A DNA stretch of 64,000 nt from Semisulcospira habei (lineage: Eukaryota > Mollusca > Gastropoda > Semisulcospiridae). The position numbers were made by a program, and so were the translations under genes. The stretch lies in NCBI GenBank assembly GCA_036245525.1, contig BTPG01000002.1, positions 162,624,876-162,688,875 on the forward strand, in the 5' to 3' direction. This document shows positions 1 to 8,349 of this stretch, piece by piece (positions within the stretch are counted from its first letter, which is position 1; each line of letters opens with the position of its first letter). The notes under the pieces were generated by a model. The model had not been told where the DNA came from. It saw only the letters and a program-made list of their open reading frames with translations, and made no database searches.

Positions 1-30
1 GGACAGCTGAAGCGTGACCTTCCCCGCGGC

Positions 31-480
31 TTGGACAAGACTGCGTCGCTGGTCCGCAACACATTGGCATGCTCAGGTTTCGAGGATGCCTGGCACCCGT
101 CCATCTTGCCTCTCTTGGGTTACCTCCTCGCCCTGGCAGTAGCAGCTAACTGGACAGCGTATCACTCCTCCATCAACGACATGGCCACCGCCTCCAACTG
201 TGACCTGATGCGTTGGGATGCCGTGCTACAAGTTTGCCGCGGCCTGCCCCCCAACGTGAAGATGCAGCTCCGTCGCGCTCCCTCCTCTTCGGTCCCTCCT
301 GGCAGGTGGTGACGTAAACAAGGACCGCTGGACCAGCAGCTCGGCACCCCCTCCCCACCCCCGCTTTCCGGCAGCCCACAAGGCTGTGGGTTGCGCCGTG
401 CGGATCGCCAGACCCTCCGCTCTCCCCCCCCCCCCCTGCTCGCGCCCTGTCCGAACCCTGGCCCCTGCCTGGACCAGGCC
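31..480 (+). pseudogene. DIRS copy 1 ORF1 (Gag-like) C-terminal fragment
   Basis: The frame from 31 to 312 reads DKTASLVRNTLACSGF and continues with an AYHSS...ASNCDLM stretch. This matches the C-terminal third of ORF1 in copies 3, 4, 5 and 6. The LELLTQA.VR segment between ACSGF and EDAWH, present in copies 3 and 6, is missing, so there is a small internal deletion. After QLRRAP the frame is lost near 305, and a poly-C tract follows at about 427-438. The segment is probably an alpha-helical structural domain of the capsid-like protein. No enzymatic motif is visible. Confidence 0.65.
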
Positions 481-497
481 TGCCCACAGCCTGGGGC

Positions 498-1790
498 ATG
501 AGAGGGCCCCCTGAATCCCCCCAGTTCCAGTCCCCGCCGATTGCCTCGGGGTCCTCAGTCAGCGGGAGGCTCGCCCTCCCCAGCGAAGTGTGGCGTTCAC
601 TGCTGCCGGACGACCCCTGGGTCCTCACCACCATCTCCAAGGGTCTCCTGATCACCTTTCGCTCTCCGCCGCCGCTGCGACGCTCTCCCCTGTGGACCGG
701 GATACCGCTGAATCAGATCAAAGCCGACGCCCTTCAATGCGAGGTCGCCGCTCTACTGCAGAAGGCCGCCACGGAGGTAGTCACGCAGCACGACTACCCA
801 GCCTTCTACAGCCGCCTCTTTGTGGTCCCAAGCCGGGCGGCAAGTGGCGCCCCGTCATCGATCTCTCAGCACTGAACAGGTACATCACAGCCCCAGTGTT
901 CCGCTTGGAGACAGCCAGGCTCTCAGGGCCGCTGTGCAGCCCATGGACTTCGCCATCAGTCTGGATCTGTCCAACGCGTATCTACACGTCCCCATGCACC
1001 CCGCCTCTCGGCGTTACCTGCGCTTCACCTTCAACGGAGTGGTCTACCAGTTTCAGGCCCTGCCGTTCGGTCTCAACTTCAGCCAGTGGGTGTTCATGCG
1101 CATCATGGATGCTGTCATCGCCAAGGCCTGAGGAACCAGTCGGAGGCCACCCTAGAGACGGACAGAGATGCACTGCTCCTGTTATTGACTCGGCTTGGCT
1201 TCCTGGTCCCGGTTTGTGCACCTAGGCATGGAGTTTGCGACTGACCTCAACCGATTGAGACTGCCAGAGCCCCGGATCCAGCAGCTGGCCACCCTGGCCC
1301 ACCAGCTGGCCCAAGAAGATGCAGTACCTGCCAGAGTATGGTTCCAGCTCCTCGCCTCACCCCCCCCCCCCCCCCCCCCCCCCAGCTGTCGTTCTTTGCG
1401 TGGATGCAACTCTCGCCGGATGGGGCGTGCACCTACTACCAATGTTCCTCGCGGCTTCCGGCCGCTGGCCTCCGGACCTCGCAGACAGACACATCATCTG
1501 GTTGGAGCTGAACGCAGTTTGGCAAACCCTCATCGCGTGGGAGACTCGCCTTTGACATCAGGAGCTCCTCGTCCTCTCTGACAGCTCCACGGTGATCTCC
1601 TACATCCAGAAGCAGGGTGGTACTCGTTCCCCCTCCCTCTGCTTCCTCCTGTACCAGGTCCTCTGGTGGTGTGAAGACCGCGGCATCTCCCTCCGAGTGC
1701 GACACATTCCGGGACACCTGAACGTCCTAGCCGTCTCCCTCTCACGGCACGGCCAGCTCCTCCACACAGAGTGGATGACCCACTGACCGG
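498..1790 (+). pseudogene. DIRS copy 1 reverse transcriptase - RNase H remnant
   Basis: RT pieces are spread over three frames: VIDLSALNRYI near 860 and FAISLDLSNAYLHVP with the ALPFGLN block at 945-1080. The YLDD catalytic box present in copies 3, 4 and 6 is absent: the sequence jumps from the IMDAVIAKA block straight to the RNQSEAT block near 1130, so the catalytic box is deleted. RNase H follows with LCVDATLAGWG (about 1391), the WLELNAVW block and VRHIPGHLNVL (about 1697). A poly-C run at 1360-1382 replaces about 200 bases found in the other copies. The enzyme would have copied the element RNA; here it cannot work. Confidence 0.8.
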
Positions 1791-1794
1791 ATAT

Positions 1795-3249
1795 CTTTCG
1801 GATGATCTGCGCTCAGTGGGAAACTCCCATGATCGACCTTTTTGCCATGAGGTGGAATCGTCAACTTTCCCTCTTTGTCTCCCCTATCCCGGACCCCCTC
1901 GCCTGGGCAGTCGACGCACTCTCCATCTCTTAGGATGGCCTCAACGCTTACACGTATCCCCCGACAGTGCTAGTCCCCAAAGTCCTGCTCAAGCTCGGGG
2001 GATGCAACGCGGTCATGTTACTGGTGGCCTCGTTCTCCTGGACCAGATCATGGACCACCGACCTGCTGAGTCGCCACGGGACCCCCCCCTACTGCTGCCC
2101 ACCCCATGCACGATGCTCAAGCAACCACGCCAGCTGCTGTTCCACCCATGCCCGGAGTGGCTTCTCCTTCATGCCTGGAGATTGTGTGGCAAGCTCTCAC
2201 CGCTAGAGGCTTCTCGAGTGCAGCGGTGGAGGCTGTCGCTATAGCCCGCAGACCCTCGACCAGGTGCGTCTACGAGGGAAAGTGGAGAGTCCTCCAGTGC
2301 CATGGTGCGCCGACCAGCACCTCTCCCCCACCGATCTGACTACCCCTCAGCTTGCTGAGTTTTTCCTCTGGTTCTTTGGCGAGCAGGCCTTAGCACCCAT
2401 CACCATCAGGGGTTACCTGTCCATGATTGCTGACACTTATCGCCATCTCGGCCACCCAGACCCCGGCTCCTGCAAAGACCTCACCGACCTTATGGTCCAC
2501 TTCGGCCTCCAGCGGCCTGTTCCCGGCTCACTGATCCCACACTGGGACCTACCCTGGGTGCTTACGTGGCTGAATTCAGACCGATTCGAACTGCTCCCCC
2601 TGGCCCGGTTCGCGGACGTGACCTGGAAGACCTGCTTCCTGCTGGCCCTTGCCATGGCTGCCTGAGTCAGCGAGCTGCACGCGCTCTCCGCGCGCCCTGC
2701 CTGACTGCAGTTCAGGACGGATAGCTCCGTGCAACTCCTCACCGACCCTAACTTCCTCACCAAGACTAGGTCTCCCTTGACTGCGCCCCAGGTGATCACC
2801 ATTTGGCCGCTGAAAGGTTTGAACTTCCCTGGGAGACCAGGCAGCAAGATCCGGTGCGTGCCCTGCACGTCTATCTAAGCCGATCCAAGCCCGTCCGGAG
2901 GGGACGGTCCCACCTCTTTCTGCCATTGTCCCCAGGCAGAACTGAAATATCGGCCCAGATGATATCTTCCTGGCTACGCTGGGTCATCCGGTCCGCCTAC
3001 CAGGACCTCTCCCCGGAGGGAGCTAAGAGGCTAAGGATCCAAGTGCACGAGGTTAGAGCCATGGCCACGAACATCACCTTCGACCACAACTATGCCATCC
3101 GTGACATCGTGGCGGCTGTGGGCTGGTGGGCAGAATCGACCTTCACCCGCTTCTACCTCCAGGATCTGGCAGGCCAGCGAGACAACCTGGCCCTGGTGGG
3201 GGACATCGCTGAGGCGCAACACTCCCTCCCGGCGCCTGAGGCGCTTTAG
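1795..3249 (+). pseudogene. DIRS copy 1 post-RNase H segment and tyrosine recombinase
   Basis: The first part (1795-2240) holds the IDLFAMR..QL-LFVSPIPDPLAWAVDAL block, which in DIRS elements lies between RNase H and the integrase. It resembles a Dam-type methyltransferase remnant; that reading is tentative. The tyrosine recombinase runs from TPQLAEFFLWF (2343) to 3249. The second catalytic box is present as HEVRA (about 3048) and the nucleophile as TRFYL (about 3148). The first catalytic arginine, in the block A-R-V-S-E-L-H-A-L, is a TGA stop (2664-2666), where intact copies have CGA. Other stops and frameshifts follow at 2701 and 2870. The protein would integrate circular element DNA; this copy is inactive. 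Confidence 0.8.
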
Positions 3250-3352
3250 GTAATGCTTAGTTGAAATTGTCGGGAGTTTGCGCCGGGGAGGACGGGTCTA
3301 AGCCCTTACACAAGGGGTAATATTGTGGGCGGCACCCTCCTCTTCTTCGCTA

Positions 3353-3697
3353 TTCTTCCTAGTAGTAATGTCATCGGGAATATATTTTGAGAAAACAAAT
3401 GAATTTTTCTCTAAAATGTATTTTTTCGAAAAATACTTACCGATGACATTACTCAGAGGACCCTCCTACCTGCCTCGCTTGCCGCCAGTAAGCTAAGCGT
3501 TTCCGACTGGCGTGACACCATGTGGCACGTGACCAGATGGGCAGGGACGGGAGACTACTCAGGGTCCCTGGTTACAGTCCCTTGAGTTGCCTCCCTGGTT
3601 GCGTGGGAACACAACCGGTTCTTAGGCTGAAATTAAGTAAGCTAGGCATATCTTCCTAGTAGTAATGTCATCGGTAAGTATTTATCGAAAAAATACA
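3353..3697 (+). repeat. DIRS copy 1 internal complementary region and right inverted terminal repeat
   Basis: Positions 3370-3455 form an imperfect palindrome that starts and ends in AGTAATGTCATCGG and CCGATGACATTACT. It corresponds to the two element ends joined, which is the internal complementary region of DIRS elements. The right terminal repeat follows (3456-3697) and is complementary to the left repeats of copies 3 and 6. It holds the stretch ending in ...GGCTGAAATT near 3632. Confidence 0.75.
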
Positions 3698-4183
3698 TAT
3701 GTAATGAGTTGGTTAATGAGAAATCATTTTGTTGGCTGAAGCCACAGTCTGTAATGACATTTACACTTTTTGCCCCTAAAGACTTCTCTTGAGAGAGCAT
3801 CTGTTTTCTTGCAGAAGAAATGCAAAAAAAGCAAGTTAAACGTTTATGGCTTAACATCTTTTGTCCACCATGAAGGTGATTTCAAAGACTGGGCACCGAA
3901 AAGAGGTCTGTAAAAATTTTGACCCCAGCTGGGTTTGAACGGACGAGTCGAACGCTCTACCAACTGAGCTACCAAACTCCCCTGCAGAAGAAAGGCGGTT
4001 GCTCAGAACATGTTGTACCATATCAATAATTCAGTTGCACATAATCTTTTTCGGATCTGATTTTTATCTGCAAGTGGCACACATTATCTTTAGTTAATGA
4101 AGCAGACTGTGCATGTCTCATCAACATCTGTACCTTTTGAAGTGAAGTTTGATGATTCATCCATTTTGTGGCGCTATTTGCAG
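3698..4183 (+). other. ATP9 intron sequence before exon 1 of the window
   Basis: Apart from a tRNA-like SINE head at 3921-3981, nothing codes here. The acceptor TATTTGCAG directly precedes the exon at 4184. Confidence 0.5.
3921..3981 (-). repeat. tRNA-derived SINE head
   Basis: Read on the minus strand there is an RNA polymerase III A box (TAGCTCAGTTGG) and a B box-like GTTCAAACCC. The spacing between D-arm and T-arm is too short for a tRNA: the anticodon arm is not complete. A transcribed tRNA gene is unlikely; a SINE head or a decayed tRNA is the better reading. Confidence 0.6.
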
Positions 4184-4264
4184 GATATTTTGGACATCAA
4201 TGCCAGTGTGTATGCAGAGAAACCTCAGAAGGACATTCACAGTTTTGTCGGCACATTTACACGA
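4184..4264 (+). CDS. ATP9: ATP9-type P4-ATPase, exon 1 of window (A domain)
   Basis: The exon has 27 codons in phase 0, bounded by TTTGCAG and GTAAGT. It encodes DILDINASVYAEKPQKDIHS followed by FVGTFTR. Family knowledge: P4-ATPases of the ATP9/NEO1 group are single-subunit, Golgi/endosomal phospholipid flippases or regulators, and this segment lies in the actuator domain shortly before TM3. The 5' part of the gene (TM1-TM2 and the start of the A domain) is left of the window. I place the gene with ATP9A/ATP9B rather than CDC50-dependent P4-ATPases because of the contiguous match in motif order and spacing through all eleven exons. Vertebrate A/B status cannot be decided here. Confidence 0.88.
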
Positions 4265-4326
4265 GTAAGTTTCATTTTTGTTCTACGTTCCTGTTTTGAC
4301 TCTGCATAATGTCATTTGTAGACACA

Positions 4327-4380
4327 GCTGTGAGATGGCCTTGATCGCCTCCTCGACGTTAAACTGTAACTGACTCAGTT
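4327..4380 (+). repeat. LINE 3'-tail fragment in ATP9 intron
   Basis: The stretch GTGAGATGGCCTTGATCGCC followed by a GACGTTAAAC block matches the tail ends of the RNase H-bearing LINE at 13922-13978 and 53332-53380. Only the last ~50 bases remain. Confidence 0.5.
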
Positions 4381-4439
4381 GTAGACTGATGGGGCATAAT
4401 ACAGGGATATACCAGATTTTGCTGTACTTTTGTGTTTAG

Positions 4440-4589
4440 ACTGACGGTGCAACTGTGGAGGACTCTCTGTCGGTGGAGAACACGTTATGGGCCAACACAG
4501 TCGTGGCATCCGGCACGGCGCTCGGTGTTGTCATCTACACAGGCTGTGAAACACGCAGTGTCATGAACACGTCGCAACCCAGCAGCAAG
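4440..4589 (+). CDS. ATP9: ATP9-type P4-ATPase, exon 2 of window (end of A domain)
   Basis: Fifty codons in phase 0 lie between acceptor TGTTTAG and donor GTTAGT. The exon reads [20 protein letters not shown], then TVVASG..GVVIYTG and ends at MNTSQPSSK. The ENTLWA and VVASG blocks and the VIYTG turn, followed by a short arginine/serine stretch leading to TM3, are the family signature in this region. It joins the previous exon without gap. Its intron is short (175 bases) and carries a decayed LINE tail. There are no stops or frameshifts. Confidence 0.9.
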
Positions 4590-4749
4590 GTTAGTTGTTG
4601 CTACAGCCCATTATGAACATCTCATGTGATTTTGATAGGAAACACTAGTGTTCCAGATTTACTCACAGCTGTGGGTCTGTTATGCACATCTTTCACTCCT
4701 GAGGCACAGTTCTGAAACATGCATTATGCTGACGCACAGATAGTTTTAT

Positions 4750-4833
4750 CCTTTTGGCTGTCAGCAGCGCTTTTTGTTGAGGTGATTCCTTCAGGAATCA
4801 CCTCAACAAAAGGCGCTGCCGACAGCCAAAGGG
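4750..4833. repeat. Hairpin of family B
   Basis: The left arm CCTTTTGGCTGTCAGCAGCG and the right arm CGCTGCCGACAGCCAAAGGG are complementary, with an inner stem GAGGTGATTCC / GGAATCACCTC. Total length is about 84 bases with almost no loop. Relatives are at 7619-7698 and 54244-54326. Confidence 0.85.
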
Positions 4834-5072
4834 TTTAGTCGGTGACAGTGACCTGCAGTTAAAATTTCCATGTGGAACACATTTGTCCAGTGTGAATACA
4901 GTCTCAAGGTTGAATGGTATGCCATGTTCCTTCTGATGGGAAACCACTGTAGAACAACAAAACAGCAAATAAAGAGGCATTTGCTATGAATGATTAACTG
5001 AATTCATTCAGTGTATTTATTTATCCCACAAAGCCCTGACGTGCTAAAGCAGGAAGTGGATCGACTTGATAA

Positions 5073-5130
5073 AGGGTGGTGTCAGAATAGCTTGGCGCCT
5101 GTAGGCGTCAAGCTATTCTGACACCGCCCT
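5073..5130. repeat. Hairpin of family A
   Basis: The arms AGGGTGGTGTCAGAATAGCT and AGCTATTCTGACACCGCCCT flank a TGGCGCCTGTAGGCGTCA centre. Relatives are at 6627-6696 and 42567-42636, plus a decayed one at 6891-6945. Confidence 0.85.
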
Positions 5131-5450
5131 TGAACTATCACGGTCGAGCTGTCTCCAGAACTGTCAAACGTAGACCTCAAAGGATACCTAAATTATTGAG
5201 AATTTCATCCTCAGGATGTAATGGGTTATGAGCGGAGCTGTGATTTGGATATTACGGCTTGGAGACGTAAGTTGCAAAATAACATGCCGGTACACTTTCA
5301 GCGCAGTGCTTGCAGTGCATGTGTGTCTCCGTCACAGCTTGATTGTGTGCTGATCTGTTGTGTTGAACCTTATGGCCTTGATCTGTAAGGTCCGAGATCA
5401 CGGACCAGCGTTCTTGAGTGTGATGTCACAATGTGTCTTGTGTCTTACAG

Positions 5451-5540
5451 CTGGGGCTGGTGGACCTGGAGATCAACACGCTGACCAAGCTGTTGTTTTT
5501 TGCCGTCATGCTCCTCTCGCTTCTCATGATGATACTCAAG
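5451..5540 (+). CDS. ATP9: ATP9-type P4-ATPase, exon 3 of window (TM3)
   Basis: Thirty codons in phase 0 with acceptor TCTTACAG and donor GTAGGT. The product starts LGLVDLEINTLTKLLFF and runs into a hydrophobic stretch (VMLLSLLMMIL) that should be the third transmembrane helix. In the family this segment follows the A domain and leads into a short extracytoplasmic loop. The 862-base intron before it carries two long hairpins; the intron after it carries one, plus a poly-C run at about 5568-5582 just beyond the donor. Confidence 0.9.
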
Positions 5541-5699
5541 GTAGGTTGCCTATTGCTTTCCTTCCTCCCCCCCCCCCCCCCCCTAAATAGTCCTCTCTTC
5601 TCTGTTTCTCTGTTGTGAAGATTTTCTTCAGGTTTAACCCCTTCACTGCCAGTTAATACAGATTTTGTTTCAGTAGTTCATGGACACGAAGTGGTGTCA

Positions 5700-5765
5700 G
5701 CAAGAGACATAGATCCTCATGAGCCCCCGCAGTAGCGGGGGCTCATGAGGATCCATGTCTCTTGC
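5700..5765. repeat. Near-perfect 66-base hairpin (singleton)
   Basis: Arms GCAAGAGACATAGATCCTCA and TGAGGATCCATGTCTCTTGC differ at one pair only; the centre GAGCCCCCGCAGTAGCGGGG closes with a short AGTA loop. No relative was found in this window. Confidence 0.85.
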
Positions 5766-5921
5766 TGTTAGATTGTGCCCACTTTTTCTTAGCAGTGAAG
5801 TTTGTTTCTTTTTTTCTTGGGAATTTCTTCGCATTCATGAAGCCATCAGCAAAAACATTGCTTATGTAGTCATTTTGTTAAAAGCATTGAGTTTGAGACT
5901 GTAGATGTGTTTGTGTTGCAG

Positions 5922-5992
5922 GGTTTTGGTGGACCATGGTACCGATACCTGTTCCGATTTATTCTGCTCTTCTCCTACATCATCCCCATCAG
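5922..5992 (+). CDS. ATP9: ATP9-type P4-ATPase, exon 4 of window (TM4, start of PISL)
   Basis: A 71-base exon bounded by TTGTGTTGCAG and GTGAGA. It encodes [20 protein letters not shown] followed by IPI and ends in phase 2, so the serine codon of the P-I-S-L motif is split across the intron. This motif in TM4 is diagnostic for P4-ATPases; most cation pumps have PEGL instead. TM4 lines the lipid path. This is the only visible exon boundary that is not phase 0, so exon 5 must be spliced at 6308 to keep the frame. Confidence 0.9.
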
Positions 5993-6091
5993 GTGAGACT
6001 TGTCAATGTACAACATACATTTTGTGAAATGCTTAGTCTGTGATGACGTGTGTGCTAGCCTGTGTTTGGACCATGTGGCTTGTAGCTGTAT

Positions 6092-6146
6092 TCCGCCATG
6101 AGATGGTCATAGTCGCCTGCTCGGCATTGCCCAAATAACTAACTTG
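6092..6146 (+). repeat. LINE 3'-tail fragment in ATP9 intron
   Basis: CCGCCATGAGATGGTCATAG followed by CGCCTGCTCGGCATT and an AAATAACTAAC end match the last bases of the RNase H LINE family seen at 13922-13978. Confidence 0.55.
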
Positions 6147-6210
6147 TAGCTGTAGTGTCATGGACCATTTCATGTAGCTATGATTGCTATTGCTGTATCA
6201 TGCCTGTTGT

Positions 6211-6300
6211 TCAATTTGCCTGTGAACCTGGGCATGTGTAAAGCAGGGTACTTGTGGGTGATCCGTCACCACCCAGAGCTATCACGGCATATGATGACTG
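6211..6300 (+). pseudogene. Decayed tandem copy of the head of ATP9 exon 5
   Basis: Bases 6215-6270 align with the first ~55 bases of exon 5 (6308 onward) with about 80 percent identity by eye, 93 bases apart. Translated it gives [17 protein letters not shown] against [17 protein letters not shown]. The AG acceptor of the real exon is AA here (6213-6214), so this copy should not be spliced. Similarity ends after about 55 bases; the rest of the exon is not present. Confidence 0.75.
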
Positions 6301-6307
6301 ATTTCAG

Positions 6308-6473
6308 TTTGCGTGTGAACCTGGATATGGGCAAGGCGTGGTACTCGTGGGTGATACAGCGAGACAAAGACATGCCGGGCACCACTGTCCGCAGCACCAC
6401 CATTCCTGAGGAGCTGGGTCGCATCACCTACCTCCTGTCTGACAAGACTGGCACGCTCACGCAGAACGAGATG
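6308..6473 (+). CDS. ATP9: ATP9-type P4-ATPase, exon 5 of window (DKTGT phosphorylation site)
   Basis: The exon starts one base before codon LRV. It encodes the end of [24 protein letters not shown], and then [20 protein letters not shown] with the catalytic [11 protein letters not shown] motif. The aspartate codon is at 6441-6443 and is phosphorylated in every P-type ATPase cycle. Acceptor is ATTTCAG, donor GTAAGG. A decayed copy of its first 50-odd bases stands 93 bases upstream (6215-6270). The motif is fully intact, consistent with a functional gene. Confidence 0.93.
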
Positions 6474-6626
6474 GTAAGGACATAAATTACACAGAGTTTT
6501 GTAATCTATCTCCAGCTTTCAAAAATGTTTTTGTAATTGTATGTGTGTATTGTGTTTTGTTTTGATGTTGCTTTAACCCTTATCATTCGGAATACACCAG
6601 TTTGTGAAATAATTTTTGACTAAAAT

Positions 6627-6696
6627 AGTTCAAGGGTAGTGCCAAAATAGCTTGGCGCCTCTAGGCGCCAAGCTATTCTGGCACCACCCTTGAACT
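6627..6696. repeat. Hairpin of family A (best preserved copy)
   Basis: Arms AGTTCAAGGGTAGTGCCAAA and the complement ending CACCACCCTTGAACT enclose AATAGCTTGGCGCC / GGCGCCAAGCTATT. Only one or two mismatches are visible over 70 bases. Confidence 0.88.
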
Positions 6697-6890
6697 AAAG
6701 CCATTGGTCTATATCCTTATCTGTAAGTACTATAATGTAGCTTGCATATGACAGGGTACAAATTTGAAGCTTTTAGCCTCAGTATGATATGGGTTAACAC
6801 ATTTGACCCCACAGCCGCATTTCCCAATTTTGGAGGTGTCACCTAACGACTGTGTACAGTTCCAGGAGATGAATCGACTATGATAATTAA

Positions 6891-6945
6891 AGGTTAGTGT
6901 CATATTAGCTTAGCGCCTGATGATGTCAAACTAATCAGACACTTA
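6891..6945. repeat. Decayed hairpin of family A
   Basis: GTTAGTGTCATATTAGCTTA and the TAATCAGACAC arm keep the family-A order with many mismatches. It lies about 35 bases before exon 6. Confidence 0.5.
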
Positions 6946-6979
6946 TAAGTTGTGTTTTATAAGTTGTGTTGTGTTTCAG

Positions 6980-7036
6980 ATCTTTAAGAAGCTCCATCTT
7001 GGGACAGTGGCGTATTCTACTGACACAGCAGATGAG
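6980..7036 (+). CDS. ATP9: ATP9-type P4-ATPase, exon 6 of window
   Basis: Nineteen codons, phase 0, encode IFKKLHLGTVAYSTDTADE between acceptor GTGTTTCAG and donor GTAAGT. This is the segment right after DKTGT that leads from the P domain into the nucleotide-binding domain. The block KKLHLGTVAY is characteristic of ATP9/NEO1 proteins. The exon is short but joins both neighbours in frame. A decayed hairpin ends about 35 bases upstream. Confidence 0.88.
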
Positions 7037-7213
7037 GTAAGTTGTTTGATACATCTGTGTTGTTTAACTTTTTTGTCTTCTGTCAAGGAGTATTTTGTTG
7101 TACACTGTTTTCAATGTAGAAATTACCTAGTGGTTTTCATTTCAACTGAAAGCTTTGTCAGAAGAGACTTGTACACGAGCCTGTCTAATTTTCTGACACT
7201 CCTTTCTCCGCAG

Positions 7214-7468
7214 GTAATGTCGCACCTGAAAACAGCCTACACTCAACAGCAGTCCTCCTCTGCGACCGCTGCCACCCCAACACGTGCCTCCGGTCCTGTC
7301 CGTCGTACAGGCGTCACACGTGTGTTTGAGGCGGTGCGCGCGATCGCTCTGTGCCACAATGTTACTCCCGTGTATGAGGAAGGTCAGAATGGGGACGTGG
7401 CCCAGGCCCCCGAGGCAGACCAACACATACAACAGACAGTGACTTACCAAGCCTCCAGTCCGGATGAG
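7214..7468 (+). CDS. ATP9: ATP9-type P4-ATPase, exon 7 of window (N domain)
   Basis: Eighty-five codons, phase 0, with acceptor CTCCGCAG and donor GTGGGT. It opens with VMSHLKTAYTQQ, has a variable Ser/Ala/Thr-rich stretch (residues 13-35), then the conserved VFEAVRAIALCHNVTPVYEE and later TYQASSPDE. The ALCHNV block and the YQASSPDE block are N-domain landmarks of P4-ATPases; the second lies near the nucleotide pocket. The low-complexity insert is typical of this exposed loop and is not a sign of decay. Confidence 0.92.
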
Positions 7469-7845
7469 GTGGGTGTTTGTAGTATCACTCTTTTATAGAT
7501 GTCTGCTAAAGTTGTGAAGTCAACATTAGGTGTGAATAAGTGAAGTAGCATCAGTACAAATGCATTAATTTCTCATGAAGTAAACATGTGGGCTGTGATA
7601 CATTTGTATCTTTTAACTCTTTGGTTGTTGGTAGCACTTTTTGTCACAATGATTTCTGCAGGAATCATTGCAACAAAGAATGCTACTGACAGCCAAAGTT
7701 CTGAGTGCTGGTATGTGGTTCTGAGTGCTGGTATGTGGTTCTGAGTGCTAGTATGAGTGCTGTTATGTGATTCTGGACCTTACAGCAGTAGGGCCTTAAT
7801 GTCCAGTATCACAGACCAGTACTTATCTTCCCCCTCTTTGTGTAG
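7469..7845 (+). other. ATP9 intron 7 of window
   Basis: This 377-base intron holds one family-B hairpin (7619-7698) and a short tandem repeat of GGTTCTGAGTGCTGGTAT units (about 7695-7750). No exon-like sequence was seen. Confidence 0.5.
7619..7698. repeat. Hairpin of family B
   Basis: Arms CTTTGGTTGTTGGTAGCA and TGCTACTGACAGCCAAAG, inner stem CAATGATT / AATCATTG around a TCTGCAGG centre. Confidence 0.8.
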
Positions 7846-8007
7846 GTGGCGCTGGTTGCGTGGACAGAGAGCGTTGGGCTGACCCTGATGAGACGTGACC
7901 TGTCCAGTATGCAGCTGCGCACGCCTGTTGACACTGTGGCCAACTACTCCATACTGCAGCTCTTCCCTTTCACCTCTGAGGCCAAGCGCATGGGCATCAT
8001 CCTGAGG
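7846..8007 (+). CDS. ATP9: ATP9-type P4-ATPase, exon 8 of window (N domain)
   Basis: Fifty-four codons, phase 0, acceptor TTGTGTAG, donor GTCAGT. The product reads [18 protein letters not shown], then SSMQLRTP and the block [18 protein letters not shown]. The [11 protein letters not shown] motif lies in the ATP-binding N domain of P4-ATPases, with the F and K residues contacting nucleotide in relatives. The intron after this exon is 34,165 bases long and filled with nested elements, yet the next exon at 42173 continues the frame exactly. Confidence 0.93.
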
Positions 8008-8057
8008 GTCAGTTCACTAGACTCTGGCATCACATGTCGACAGTGGCACACTATTAT

Positions 8058-8275
8058 TTTGTTTCTTCAAAATCCATGCCAATGGCATTACTGCATGATA
8101 CCCTTTAGCTTACCTATACCCTTTAGCTTACCGAATTCAGCCTCAAAGCCGTTCGTGTGTACCCACATGACACGGACCGTAACTCTAGCACTTGGGTAGT
8201 CTCCCCTCCCTCCATCCGGGTGTGCGCGCCATGTGTTCCCGCCAGTCTTACGCTTAGCTCGCCGTGAGCACGTTT
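8058..8275 (+). repeat. DIRS copy 2 left inverted terminal repeat
   Basis: It matches the reverse complement of 21660-21922. A tandem 18-base duplication (ATACCCTTTAGCTTACC twice, 8098-8132) is present only on this side. Confidence 0.8.
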
Positions 8276-8349
8276 CTCCGGCTCAGCCTCCAACCGTTGG
8301 CTTTGGGATTTATGAGGAATACCCCCCTTCGTGTCACATTCTACTACTA

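Larger units (their letters stand above)
1..3697 (+). mobile_element. DIRS-type tyrosine-recombinase retrotransposon, copy 1 (left end outside window)
   Basis: The order ORF1 C-terminus, reverse transcriptase, RNase H, post-RNase H segment and tyrosine recombinase, followed by an internal palindrome and an inverted terminal repeat, is the DIRS1-group layout. The same order recurs in five more copies in this window. The window opens inside ORF1. Coding parts carry stops, frameshifts and internal deletions, so this copy is dead. It lies upstream of the first visible ATP9 exon, probably in an intron. Its right end (near 3697) breaks off inside the terminal repeat, short of the ATTCATTT end seen in other copies. 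Layout and decay are seen directly; the family assignment rests on the tyrosine recombinase plus inverted repeats. Confidence 0.85.
4590..5450 (+). other. ATP9 intron 2 of window
   Basis: The intron holds two long hairpins (4750-4833 and 5073-5130). I see no coding potential or recognisable transposon ORF elsewhere in it. Confidence 0.5.
6474..6979 (+). other. ATP9 intron 5 of window
   Basis: This 506-base intron carries the intact family-A hairpin at 6627-6696 and a decayed one at 6891-6945. Nothing else is recognisable. Confidence 0.5.

Noticed and set aside
3370..3455. The palindrome after the recombinase as a transcription terminator.
   Set aside because: It matches the joined ends of the element in every copy, as expected for the internal complementary region used in DIRS replication.
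3921..3981. A tRNA gene on the minus strand.
   Set aside because: The A and B boxes are present, but the anticodon arm is too short to fold; a SINE head is the better reading.
4097..4183. Upstream extension of ATP9 exon 1 to an in-frame ATG at 4097.
   Set aside because: The extension has no family similarity and a good acceptor (TTTGCAG) stands at the homology boundary.
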